The position numbers and the translations under genes were made by a program. Source: Dactylosporangium vinaceum (GTDB taxonomy: Bacteria > Actinomycetota > Actinomycetes > Mycobacteriales > Micromonosporaceae). Taken from it: 64,000 bases of DNA. Shown here piece after piece: positions 35,078 through 47,431 of the stretch. Under the pieces are notes generated by a model, which did not search any database, was not told where the DNA came from, and worked only from the letters and a program-made list of their open reading frames with translations. Positions within the stretch are counted from its first letter, which is position 1. Every line of letters starts with the position of its first letter. The stretch is taken from assembly GCF_019904175.1 (NCBI RefSeq), contig NZ_CP061913.1, positions 6,138,001 through 6,202,000 on the forward strand, given 5' to 3'.

Positions 35078-35107
35078 TTGACCGAAAATCTTCCGGCAGA
35101 TTAACCT
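35078..35107 (+). promoter_or_regulatory. kamA promoter TTGACC-N18-TAACCT
   Basis: -35 TTGACC at 35078-35083 and -10 TAACCT at 35102-35107 are spaced 18 bp, giving a start near 35114 and a leader of about 40 nt with a ribosome-binding site. Its -10 overlaps the -10 of the divergent kdd promoter. Confidence 0.6.
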
Positions 35108-35127
35108 GACTACAGGATATCTTTCAA
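35098..35127 (-). promoter_or_regulatory. kdd operon promoter TTGAAA-N18-TAATCT
   Basis: On the minus strand, TTGAAA (35127-35122) and TAATCT (35103-35098) with 18 bp spacing. The start would be near 35091. It faces the kamA promoter and shares two bases of the -10, so polymerase cannot occupy both at once. Confidence 0.6.
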
Positions 35128-35153
35128 GCGCCGCCGAATGAAGGGCCAGGACC

Positions 35154-36488
35154 GTGCAGCCGTACGCCTACCAGCGCCACGCACTCACCGAACCCGACTG
35201 GCGCCGCTACCCCGGCTGGGCCGACGTCACCCGCGACCAATGGGAAGACGCCCAATGGCAACGCGCCCACTGCATCAAAACCATCCCCCAGCTGCGCACC
35301 CTCCTCGGCGCAACCGTCACCGACGCCTTCTACCAGGACCTCGCCGACGACCAGGCCACCCACGCCACCATGTCGATGCTCATCCCACCCCAAATGATCA
35401 ACACCATGAGCCCCGACACCCCACCCACCGACGACACCCTCCGCAACGACCCCATCCGCCGCTACATGCTCCCCATCGCCACCGACCGCCACCCCGAATA
35501 CCCCTCACACCCCTACGCCACCCGCGACTCCCTCCACGAACACGACATGTGGGTCGCCGAAGGACTCACCCACCGCTACCCCACCAAAGTCCTCGCCGAA
35601 CTCCTCCCCACCTGCCCCCAGTACTGCGGCCACTGCACCCGCATGGACCTCGTCGGCAACAACACCCCCACCGTCACCAAACTCAAACTCCTCAACAAAC
35701 CCGCCGACCGCCACACCGCCATCCTCGACTACCTCCGCGCCCACCCCGGCGTCCGCGACATCGTCGTCTCCGGCGGCGACGTCGCCAACACCCCCTGGCA
35801 CCAACTCGAAACCTTCCTCATGGCACTACTCGCCATCGACACCATCCGCGACATCCGCCTCGCCACCAAAGCCCTCGCCGGCCTCCCCCAGCACTGGCTG
35901 CAACCCACCGTCGTCGAAGGCCTCGAACGCGTCGCCCGCACCGCCGCCCGCCGCGGCGTCAACCTCGCCATCCACACCCACGTCAACCACGCCCAATCCC
36001 TCACCCCACTCGTCGCCAAAGCCGCCCACACCGCACTCGAGGTCGGCGTCCGCGACGTACGCAACCAGGGCGTACTCCTCCGCGGCGTCAACGCCACCGC
36101 CGAGGACCTCCTCGACCTCTGCTTCGCCCTCCAGGGCGAAGCCGGCATCCTGCCCTACTACTTCTACATGTGCGACATGATCCCCAACGCCGAACACTGG
36201 CGCGTCGCCGTCTGGCAGGCCCAGCAGCTCCAGCACGACATCATGGGCTACCTCCCCGGCTACGCCACCCCCCGCATCGTCTGCGACGTCCCCTTCGTCG
36301 GCAAACGCTGGGTCCACATGGTCACCGAATACGACCGCGAACGCGGCATCAGCTACTGGACCAAGAACTACCGCACCAGCATCGAAGACGACGCCACCCA
36401 ACTCGACCGCACCTACCCCTACTACGACCCCATCGACACTCTGCCCAAAACCGGCGCCGACTGGTGGCGAAAAGAGCACGCTAAGTAG
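35154..36488 (+). CDS. kamA: lysine 2,3-aminomutase (radical SAM)
   Basis: 444 residues. The radical-SAM cluster is Cys154-Cys158-Cys161 (CPQYCGHC), followed by VVSGGDV and the LAM segment NQGVLLRGVNATAEDLLDLCF...PYYFYMCDM. It converts L-lysine to L-beta-lysine. The PLP-lysine loop reads DVPFVGKRW (Lys384) instead of the usual PGGGGK. The gene prefers GAA, CAA and AAA codons, unlike its neighbours. GTG 35154 has AAGGG and CCAGG upstream. It is divergent from kdd and followed directly by a small membrane-protein gene. Confidence 0.93.
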   Translation: MQPYAYQRHALTEPDWRRYPGWADVTRDQWEDAQWQRAHCIKTIPQLRTLLGATVTDAFYQDLADDQATHATMSMLIPPQMINTMSPDTPPTDDTLRNDPIRRYMLPIATDRHPEYPSHPYATRDSLHEHDMWVAEGLTHRYPTKVLAELLPTCPQYCGHCTRMDLVGNNTPTVTKLKLLNKPADRHTAILDYLRAHPGVRDIVVSGGDVANTPWHQLETFLMALLAIDTIRDIRLATKALAGLPQHWLQPTVVEGLERVARTAARRGVNLAIHTHVNHAQSLTPLVAKAAHTALEVGVRDVRNQGVLLRGVNATAEDLLDLCFALQGEAGILPYYFYMCDMIPNAEHWRVAVWQAQQLQHDIMGYLPGYATPRIVCDVPFVGKRWVHMVTEYDRERGISYWTKNYRTSIEDDATQLDRTYPYYDPIDTLPKTGADWWRKEHAK

Positions 36489-36905
36489 GTGCGCCGCACG
36501 TTCCTCCGCCTGCTCGGCCTCGCCATCGCCGCCACCGCCCTCATCACCTACATCAACTGGGCCGGCCGCCGCGACGAAGCCCGCTTCAACCCCGCCGGCT
36601 CCCTGCAGTGCGCCGGCGACACCCGGATCGCCGGCGCCCAGGCCACCACCGCCCCCACCACCCGCGAAACCCGCACCCCCGACCAGCTCGCCGAAGCCTG
36701 GGCCAACGCCCGCAACCCCGAGCTCGTCGCCGGCAAGCACCGCCTCTTCGACAGCGACGACCGCGTCGACATCGGCTTCGACCGCCGCGCCCACACCGTC
36801 GCCGTCCTCACCTTCCGCACCCGGGGCGCCCTCGGCTGGCACCTCGACGCCGTCGTCGCCTGCCAGGGCCAGACGGCCAGGTCCCCGGCCCCGGCCGCCA
36901 CCTGA
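36489..36905 (+). CDS. small membrane-anchored hypothetical protein
   Basis: 138 residues. A single N-terminal hydrophobic helix (about 6-26, after MRRTFLRL) and a small extracytoplasmic domain with two cysteines (LQCAGDTR and VVACQGQ). Its GTG starts on the base after the kamA stop codon, so it is cotranscribed with kamA. No family recognised. A transport or sensing role for lysine would be speculation. Confidence 0.65.
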   Translation: MRRTFLRLLGLAIAATALITYINWAGRRDEARFNPAGSLQCAGDTRIAGAQATTAPTTRETRTPDQLAEAWANARNPELVAGKHRLFDSDDRVDIGFDRRAHTVAVLTFRTRGALGWHLDAVVACQGQTARSPAPAAT

Positions 36906-37030
36906 CCGGCCCGCGCGGACCCGCCACGCAGGACGGGCCCGCACTGCGCCACACCAGCCGGCGCAACCTGCCGTCGGGCCGGAACACAAAAACCTAAGTC
37001 AGCCGCGCAGCGGCTAGGGGTTGCTGTTCA

Positions 37031-37049
37031 GACGTGGCGTAGCCACGTC
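37031..37049. terminator. hairpin downstream of the kamA transcript
   Basis: GACGTGGC and GCCACGTC with a 3-nt loop GTA, in the 187-bp gap between the kamA transcript and the convergent epimerase gene. Short loop and no T-tract; could be a terminator for either side. Confidence 0.45.
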
Positions 37050-37060
37050 ATCTAAGGCGT

Positions 37061-37074
37061 CCTAGGATGCTAGG
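37061..37074. promoter_or_regulatory. CCTAG-N4-CTAGG inverted repeat, copy 1
   Basis: CCTAG-GATG-CTAGG, with CTAGGAT also repeated in tandem 8 bp apart. The symmetry is GntR-like, but it lies at the end of the epimerase gene, not in an obvious promoter. A second copy is at 57921-57934. Confidence 0.4.
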
Positions 37075-37092
37075 ATTAGACATCGCCGCTGG

Positions 37093-38007
37093 TCAGGCCG
37101 CCTCCGCCGACGCGAAGTAGTCGCCGTGCGCCAGGTCCTCGAGCAGCGTGTAGTGCGTCGGCGTCCAGCCCAGCAGCTCGCGGGTGTACGCGCTGGAGAC
37201 CGGCACGTCCGCGGCGAACACCGAGGCCAGGGCCGGGCTGCCGAAGTGCGTCCCGGCCTCGTCGAGGCCCACCGCCACCACGGGCAGCCCGAGCGCGGCA
37301 CCGATCGCGGCGGCGATGTCGCGCATGGCGACGCCGCCCTCCGCCGCACCGTGCAGCGCGGTGCCGGCCGGGGCCTGCTCCAGCGCGAGGCGGAACAGCA
37401 CCGCCGCGTCGAGGCGATGCACCGCGGGCCACCGGTTGGCGCCGTCGCCGATGTAGGCCGACACCCCGGTCCGGCGGGCCGCCGCGACGAGCATCGCGAC
37501 GAACCCGTAGTCGCCGGGGCCGTGCACCGTCGGGGCGAGCCGGATCACGCTCGAGCGCACGCCCCGCTCCGCGTAGGCCAGGCAGCGCTGCTCGCCGGGG
37601 ATGCGGTACGCGGCGAACGCGTCGGCGCTGGGCGGGTCCGTCTCCGCGCTCACCCGGCCCGGCGCCATGACCATCGTGCCGGACGTCGACACGAACGGCC
37701 GGCCGGACCCGGCGAGGGCGGCGCCGAGCGTCTCGATCGCGTCGACGTCGCGCCGGGTGATGCCGGCCCAGTCGCCGGGCTCGCCGCCGGCGGCCATGTG
37801 CACCACGCCATCCGCCGCGCCCGCGCCCGCGCGCAGCCGGTCAAGGTCGTCCAGCGAGCCCGCGAACGGCTCCGCGCCCAGCCGGGTCAGGCGCTCGGCC
37901 GCGGCGGCCGAGCGGGCCAGCCCGGTGACCCGGTGCCCGGCCGCGAGGAGCTCCGACACGACGGCCGGGCCGGTCAGGCCCGAGCCTCCGGTGATGAACA
38001 CACGCAT
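37093..38007 (-). CDS. NAD-dependent epimerase/dehydratase family protein
   Basis: 304 residues, extended SDR. Rossmann motif FITGGSGLTGPAVVSELLAAGH at 4-25; the STSGTMVMAPG strand carries the catalytic Ser/Thr, whereas the YxxxK signature is altered: AYRIPGEQ occupies that position. Substrate unknown. ATG 38007 has GGAGAG 5 nt upstream. It faces a TetR gene across 87 bp containing two copies of a 13-bp sequence, so it is the likely TetR target. Confidence 0.85.
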   Translation of the reverse strand: MRVFITGGSGLTGPAVVSELLAAGHRVTGLARSAAAAERLTRLGAEPFAGSLDDLDRLRAGAGAADGVVHMAAGGEPGDWAGITRRDVDAIETLGAALAGSGRPFVSTSGTMVMAPGRVSAETDPPSADAFAAYRIPGEQRCLAYAERGVRSSVIRLAPTVHGPGDYGFVAMLVAAARRTGVSAYIGDGANRWPAVHRLDAAVLFRLALEQAPAGTALHGAAEGGVAMRDIAAAIGAALGLPVVAVGLDEAGTHFGSPALASVFAADVPVSSAYTRELLGWTPTHYTLLEDLAHGDYFASAEAA

Positions 38008-38029
38008 GACAGCTCTCCGCACACTAAAA

Positions 38030-38081
38030 GGAGCATGTTCCGTTTCCGTGCGGCGACGTTACACAACCGGAGCATGTTCCG
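38030..38081. promoter_or_regulatory. two GGAGCATGTTCCG operators between epimerase and TetR
   Basis: Identical 13-mers at 38030-38042 and 38069-38081; the GGA-CATG-TCC core is nearly palindromic. Each abuts a TAGTGT -10 box: 38083-38088 for tetR, and 38026-38021 on the minus strand for the epimerase. This is a textbook divergent TetR autorepression layout. Confidence 0.75.
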
Positions 38082-38094
38082 CTAGTGTGGTGCG

Positions 38095-38697
38095 GTGGCC
38101 TCACCCGTGCGCAGTGACGCGGCCCGCAACCGGCAGGCGCTCATCGAGATCGCGACCCGGCTGTTCGCCGCCGCCGCGGGCGACGAGCCGTCGATGCGGC
38201 TGATCGCCCGTGAGGCCGGCGTCGGCATCGGCACCCTGTACCGGCACTTCCCGACCCGCGAGGCCCTCGTGGAGGCCGTCTACCAGGACCAGGTCCGCCG
38301 CCTGACCGAGGGCGCCGACGCCCTGCTCGCCGCCCACCCGCCCGCCCGGGCCATGCGCCACTGGATGGACCTGTTCAGCGAGTGGCTGGCCACCAAGCAC
38401 GGCATGGTCGACACCCTGCGGGCCATGGTCGGCAACCAGCAGCTCGGCCACGCGCACACCCGCACCGAGCTCCTAACCGCCATCGACAAGATCCTCGCCG
38501 CCGGCCGCGCCGCCGGCGACATCGGCGCCCACGCGACCGCCGAGGACGTCGCGGCCGCCCTGATCGGCATCTTCACGGTCGCCCCGATCACCAGCCGCGC
38601 CGAGCAGGCCGCCCGCCTCCTCGACCTCGTCATGCTCGGCATCGCCGCCACCGGGCCGGACGGGCCCCGGCCGGGCGCGGCCGGATCAGTCCGGTAA
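38095..38697 (+). CDS. TetR-family transcriptional repressor
   Basis: 200 residues. The N-terminal DNA-binding domain reads MRLIAREAGVGIGTLYRHFPTREALVEAVY (about 34-63), followed by an all-helical ligand domain typical of the family. GTG 38095 has TAGTGT 6 nt upstream (leaderless). Its stop overlaps the dinB stop by 12 bp on the opposite strand. It probably represses itself and the divergent epimerase. Confidence 0.9.
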   Translation: MASPVRSDAARNRQALIEIATRLFAAAAGDEPSMRLIAREAGVGIGTLYRHFPTREALVEAVYQDQVRRLTEGADALLAAHPPARAMRHWMDLFSEWLATKHGMVDTLRAMVGNQQLGHAHTRTELLTAIDKILAAGRAAGDIGAHATAEDVAAALIGIFTVAPITSRAEQAARLLDLVMLGIAATGPDGPRPGAAGSVR

Positions 38698-39882
38698 CAG
38701 CGGGACTGTCGGGCCCTGGCGGCGGCCGAGCAGCGACGCGCAGGTCAGGGCGGCCGAGCCGAACCGGTCGCGGACCCGGTCCAGGGCGGTGTCGAGCTCG
38801 TCGCCGGAGGTGACGTCGAACGGCAGCTCCAGCTGGGCCGAGCCGTCGCCGTCGAGGTTCGTCACGGCCAGGCCGACCAGGGTGAGGCCGCGGTTGGCGA
38901 TCTCGGAGACGGCGGCGGCGTGCAGGGCCAGGACGGCGTCGAGGATCGTCTGGGTGTGCGCGGTGGGGCGCGGCAGGGTCCGGGAGCGGGTGACCCGGGT
39001 GAAGTCGGCGAAGCGCAGCCGCAGCACGACGGTGCGCCCAGCCCGGTTCGCGGCGCGCATCCGGCGGGTGACCCGGTCGGTGAGCTCGGCGAGGACGGCC
39101 TCCTGGAACGGGCGGGGGTGGGGGCCGCGGCCGAGGGCGCGCTGGGCGCCGATGGAGCGGCGGCGCACGCCGGTGACGACGGGCCGGGGATCGCGGTTGT
39201 GGGCCAGGGCGTGCAGGTGGCGGCCCTGGCCCTCGCCGAGCATCGAGATCAGCGTGGCCTCGCCGAGGCGGGCGACCTGCCCGACGGTCGTCACGTGGTG
39301 GGCGTGCAGCTTCGCGGCGGTGACGACGCCGACGCCCCACAGCCGCTGCACCGGCAGTGCGTGCAGGAACGTGAGCTCGCCGTCGGGCGGCACGACCAGC
39401 AGCCCGTCGGGCTTGGCGACGCCGCTTGCCACCTTGGCCAGGAACTTGGTGCGGGCCACGCCGACGGTGATGGCCAGTCCGGCCTCGGCCCGGACCCGTT
39501 CGCGCAGCCGCCGGGCGATGCCGAGCGGGGCCCCCTCGAGCCGGTACAGGCCGGCGACGTCGAGGAACGCCTCGTCGATGGACAGGCCCTCGACCATCGG
39601 CGTGGTGTCGCGGAAGATCGCGAAGACGGCCTTCGACGCCTCCGCGTAGGCCTTCATCCGGGGCGGCACCACGATCGCCTCCGGGCACAGGGCCCTCGCC
39701 TGCCGCCCGCCCATCGCGGTGCGCACGCCGCGGCGTTTGGCCTCGTAGGAGCAGGCCAGGACGACACCCCCGCCGACGATCACCGGCCGCCCGCGCAGGC
39801 GCGGATCGTCACGCTGCTCGACGGAGGCGTAGAACGCGTCGAGGTCGGCGTGGAGGATGTTGGCCCCGTCCGGCACGAACAC
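38686..39882 (-). CDS. dinB: DNA polymerase IV (Y family)
   Basis: 398 residues. Catalytic carboxylates in LHADLDAFYASVEQ and LSIDEAFLDV, the YEAKRRGVRTAM fingers segment, helix-hairpin-helix GVGVVTAAKLHAHHVTTVGQ, and a little-finger domain. The QLELPF sequence near residue 357 is a sliding-clamp-binding motif. It performs translesion synthesis. The start is ATG 39882 in a CGAACATGTTCG palindrome that is not a consensus LexA box. The 3' end overlaps tetR by 12 bp. Confidence 0.95.
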   Translation of the reverse strand: MFVPDGANILHADLDAFYASVEQRDDPRLRGRPVIVGGGVVLACSYEAKRRGVRTAMGGRQARALCPEAIVVPPRMKAYAEASKAVFAIFRDTTPMVEGLSIDEAFLDVAGLYRLEGAPLGIARRLRERVRAEAGLAITVGVARTKFLAKVASGVAKPDGLLVVPPDGELTFLHALPVQRLWGVGVVTAAKLHAHHVTTVGQVARLGEATLISMLGEGQGRHLHALAHNRDPRPVVTGVRRRSIGAQRALGRGPHPRPFQEAVLAELTDRVTRRMRAANRAGRTVVLRLRFADFTRVTRSRTLPRPTAHTQTILDAVLALHAAAVSEIANRGLTLVGLAVTNLDGDGSAQLELPFDVTSGDELDTALDRVRDRFGSAALTCASLLGRRQGPTVPLLPD

Positions 39883-39915
39883 ATGTTCGCACGGGGCGGG
39901 GCCACCAGGGAATAC

Positions 39916-41319
<1,404 letters not shown>

Positions 41320-41363
41320 GGTTCTCCTGGGTTGTTCAGCGGATGGTCAGTGGCGGCGGCCCG

Positions 41364-42373
<1,010 letters not shown>

Positions 42374-42377
<4 letters not shown>

Positions 42378-43417
42378 CGCTTGGCACCGTCCATTGTGAT
42401 GTTCGCCGGCGGGTCGGCCTGGCGCACGACCGGGGTGAAGCCGACCTGCATGCGGACCTTGCGCCCGTCCGGGCCCTTGTTGGTGCCGGCGCCGGAGGTG
42501 CGCAGCCGCGGGCTGACGAACTCGTCGATGCCGAAGTTCACCAGGCTCAGCGCGGTGCCGAGGATCGCGATGGCGAGGCCTGCGGGGACGAACCACCACC
42601 AGGCGCCCTGGGCGAGGGCCTGCTGGCCCTGGGCCCAGAACAGGATGGTGCCCCAGTTCCACGACGACACCGAGGAGATCCCGATGAACGCCAGCGTGAT
42701 CTCCGACAGGACCGCGAAGATGACGGTGCCGACGAAGCCGGACGCGATGATCGCCGTCAGGTTGGGCAGGATCTCGAAGAAGATGATCCGCCACGTCTTC
42801 TCGCCGGTGGCCCGGGCCGCGTCGACGTAGTCGCGCCGGCGCAGCGACAGCGTCTGCGCCCGCAGCACCCGCGACCCCCACGACCAGCTGGTCAGGCCGA
42901 TCACCAGGGCCACGGTCAGGTCGTTGACCCGCGGCAGCGACGTGCAGATGATGATGATCAGCAGCAGGCCGGGGATGACCAGGAAGACGTTGGACAGCAC
43001 CGACAGGATCTCGTCGGTGATGCCGCCGAGGTAGCCGGCGGTGACCCCGACGACGACCGACAGGATCGTGGCGACGACCCCGGCGACCGCGCCGACGAAC
43101 ACGACGCTGCGGGTGCCGGCCAGGATCTGGCTGAAGATGTCCTGGCCCAGGTGTGTGGTGCCGAACCAGTGCTCGGCCGACGGCGGCTGGATGCCGCCCG
43201 GGTTGATCGCGTCGGGGTTGTACGGGGCGACCCACGGGCCGATGATCGCGAACAGCACGTAGATGGCCAGGATGACCAGGCCGGTCGCGGCCTTGCCGTT
43301 GGCGATGAACCGGAACCGCTTGCGCTTGGCCTTCTTGCCGACCGGCGCGGCGTCGGGCTGGGCCATCGCGCCCTGCCCGGGGATGACCTGCTCGATGCTC
43401 GACGGGGTGACGGTCAT
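42374..43417 (-). CDS. ABC transporter permease, DppC type
   Basis: 347 residues. N-terminal cytoplasmic Lys/Arg-rich segment (KKAKRKRFRF), one helix, the extracytoplasmic HWFGTTHLGQDIFSQILAGTR motif unique to DppC-type permeases, and the membrane core with an EAA-like loop (DYVDAARATGEKTWRIIFFEILPN). It pairs with the DppB-type protein. A single base separates it from the preceding gene. Confidence 0.93.
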
Positions 43418-43418
43418 C

Positions 43419-44399
43419 TCAGCCTGCCTTTCGGGTGCGCGGGTCGAGCATCGTGTAGGCGACGTCGGCCAGCAGGTTCGCCACGAGCACCGAGATCGTG
43501 ATGACCAGGAAGATGCCCTGCATCAGCGGGTAGTCGTGCGCGCCGACGGCCTGGAACAGCTGGAAGCCGACGCCCGGGTAGGAGAACACGATCTCGACGA
43601 GCAGGGTGCCGCCGACGATGAAGCCCAGCGACAGCGCGAACGCGGAGATGTTGGGCAGCAGCGCGTTGCGGGCGGCGTAGCTGAACGCGACCCGCCGCTC
43701 CGACAGGCCCTTGGCGTGGGCGACGGTGATGTAGTCCTCGGCGGACACGGTCACCATCATGTTGCGCATGCCGAGGATCCAGCCGGACATCGACGACAGC
43801 AGGATCGTGCAGGCCGGCAGGACGCTGTGGTTGATCGCCGAGTTGATGAACGTCCCGTCGAAGTACGGCACCAGGCCCGGCGTGTAGCCGCCGGAGGACG
43901 GGAAGAAGCTGTCGGAGCCGGTGAACAGGGCGATGAAGACCAGCCCGAGCCAGAAGTACGGCACCGAGGACAGGAACGTCGTGGCCGGCAGCAGCGAGTC
44001 GACCCAGGTCCCGCGCCGCCAGCCGGCGCCGACGCCGAGGCCGGTGCCGATGAGGAAGCTCAGGATCGTGGTGATGCCGACGAGCCCGATGGTCCACGGC
44101 AGGCTCTGCGAGATGACCTCGCTGACCGTCGACGGGAAGAACGTGAACGACAGCCCGAGGTCGCCGTGGAACAGCTGCCGCCAGTAGTCGAGGTACTGCT
44201 GCCACAGGCTCTCCTGCTCGTCCAGGCCGAAGAGGACCTTCAGCGACTGGATCGAGTCCGAGGAGATCGCGCCCTGGTTGCGGGCCAGGAACGAGCTGAT
44301 CGGGTCACCCGGGATCATCCGCGGGATGAAGAAGTTGATGGTGATCGCGGCCCACGCCGTGAACAGGTAGAACGCGATGCGCTGCAGCAGGAATCTCAT
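43419..44399 (-). CDS. ABC transporter permease, DppB type
   Basis: 326 residues. MRFLLQRIAFYLFTAWAAITINFFIPRMIPGDP is the family start, followed by a long first outer loop and the EAA-like YITVAHAKGLSERRVAFSYAARNALLP. Six helices. It forms the translocation pore with the DppC-type partner. Its ATG overlaps the DppF-type stop (ATGA). Confidence 0.93.
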   Translation of the reverse strand: MRFLLQRIAFYLFTAWAAITINFFIPRMIPGDPISSFLARNQGAISSDSIQSLKVLFGLDEQESLWQQYLDYWRQLFHGDLGLSFTFFPSTVSEVISQSLPWTIGLVGITTILSFLIGTGLGVGAGWRRGTWVDSLLPATTFLSSVPYFWLGLVFIALFTGSDSFFPSSGGYTPGLVPYFDGTFINSAINHSVLPACTILLSSMSGWILGMRNMMVTVSAEDYITVAHAKGLSERRVAFSYAARNALLPNISAFALSLGFIVGGTLLVEIVFSYPGVGFQLFQAVGAHDYPLMQGIFLVITISVLVANLLADVAYTMLDPRTRKAG

Positions 44400-45523
44400 C
44401 GGGCCTCCTCCGGCGCCTGGTGGGCCGGTGGCGTGGGGATCGACGGGTCACCGACGGCTCCGATGCCCTCTCTGGCGACGGTGTCGGCGTCATAGAGCCA
44501 GCACGCGGCCCAGTGCCCGGGCTGCCCGACCTCGAGGCGGGGCGGCAGGTCGACGGTGCAGCGCGGCATGGCGTGCGGGCAGCGCGGGTGGAACCGGCAG
44601 CCCGCCGGAGGCCGGATCAGGCTCGGCGGCTCACCGTTGCCGCGGTCCTCGGCGCCGGCGTCGGCGATCCCGGCGATGCGGTCCGGGTCGGGTGCGGAGT
44701 CGATCAGCAGCCGGGTGTACGGGTGCGCGGGGGTCTGGGTGACCGTCTCGCTGTCGCCGCCCTCGACCATCCGGCCCGCGTACATCACCATCGTCTCGTC
44801 GGCGAAGTACCGCGCCGAGGCGATGTCGTGCGTGATGTACAGGATGGCGAGGTTCAGCCGCTCCTTGAGGTCACGCAGCAGGTTGAGGATGCCGAGGCGG
44901 ATCGACACGTCGAGCATCGACACCGGTTCGTCGGCCAGCAGCGCCTCGGGGTCGGCGCCGAGGGCCCGGGCGATCGCGACGCGCTGGCGCTGCCCGCCGG
45001 ACAGTTCGTGCGGGAACTTGTCGACGTAGCGCTCGGGCGGCGTCAGCGCCACCCGGGTGAGGAGGTTGGCCAGGGCGGCCTCGAGCTCCTGGGCGCTGTT
45101 CCCGGCGTTGCCGTGGATCTTCAGCGCGCGGGTGAGGTGGTACCGCACCGTGTGCACCGGGTTGAGCGAGCCGAACGGGTCCTGGAAGATCAGCTGCACG
45201 CGGCTGACGTACTGCCGGAACCGCCGCCCGCCCCGCACGTGCGTGGTCTGGCCGTGCAGCCGCAGGTCGCCGCCGGTGCGCGGGTAGAGCTGGGCGAGCA
45301 GCCGGGCGACGGTGGACTTGCCGGAGCCGGACTCGCCGACCAGGGCCGTGACCCGGCCGCGGCGCAGGGTGAACGACACGTCGTCCACGGCGTGCACGAC
45401 GGCCCGTCTGCCGGTGAAGATGTCGGCGAGCCGGCGGCGTACGGGGAAGTGCTTGGTCAGCCCGACGGCCTCCAGCACCACCTCATCGGCCGGGGCCTTC
45501 GCCGGGCTTTCGCTCAACGTCAT
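44396..45523 (-). CDS. ABC transporter ATP-binding protein, DppF type
   Basis: 375 residues. Walker A GESGSGKST, LSGGQRQRV signature, LLADEPVSMLDVS Walker B, and the C-terminal CRFHPRCPHAMPRC extension. The Pro-rich tail is longer than usual. It is the first gene downstream of the binding-protein gene, separated by 109 bp that contain a strong hairpin. Confidence 0.92.
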   Translation of the reverse strand: MTLSESPAKAPADEVVLEAVGLTKHFPVRRRLADIFTGRRAVVHAVDDVSFTLRRGRVTALVGESGSGKSTVARLLAQLYPRTGGDLRLHGQTTHVRGGRRFRQYVSRVQLIFQDPFGSLNPVHTVRYHLTRALKIHGNAGNSAQELEAALANLLTRVALTPPERYVDKFPHELSGGQRQRVAIARALGADPEALLADEPVSMLDVSIRLGILNLLRDLKERLNLAILYITHDIASARYFADETMVMYAGRMVEGGDSETVTQTPAHPYTRLLIDSAPDPDRIAGIADAGAEDRGNGEPPSLIRPPAGCRFHPRCPHAMPRCTVDLPPRLEVGQPGHWAACWLYDADTVAREGIGAVGDPSIPTPPAHQAPEEAR

Positions 45524-45571
45524 GCCGATTGGTCCTGTCTCGGGGTGTATCGCAGGGTGTCGTGACGGGGT

Positions 45572-45614
45572 ACCGCTCCCCGGGTGGCCAGTATCGCGCC
45601 ACCCGGGGAGCGGT
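45572..45614 (-). terminator. 15-16 bp hairpin between binding-protein and dppF genes
   Basis: CCGCTCCCCGGGTGG pairs with CCACCCGGGGAGCGG (extended by A-T) around an 11-nt loop. It lies 19 bp after the binding-protein stop. In binding-protein-dependent operons such hairpins act as partial terminators or 3' stabilisers, giving more binding protein than membrane components. Confidence 0.7.
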
Positions 45615-45632
45615 GTCAGTACGATCCGGGCG

Positions 45633-47318
<1,686 letters not shown>

Positions 47319-47431
47319 GGGGGTGTCTCCTTTTGTACCTGGATCGACAGGTGGGGCGGACAGGAACATTCGTGGTACGGAGCGAAGCGGAGTGGCCACG
47401 AAACAGCCGGCTCTGCGTTGGTACTGAGGCG

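Noticed and set aside
35044..35153. Cobalamin riboswitch upstream of the B12-dependent aminomutase operon
   Set aside because: The 110-bp intergenic region is too short and lacks a B12-box; it is accounted for by two promoters.
39870..39890. Possible LexA box at the dinB start (CGAACATGTTCG)
   Set aside because: GAAC and GTTC are 2 bp apart; the Gram-positive SOS box needs 4 bp between them, and this site overlaps the ATG.
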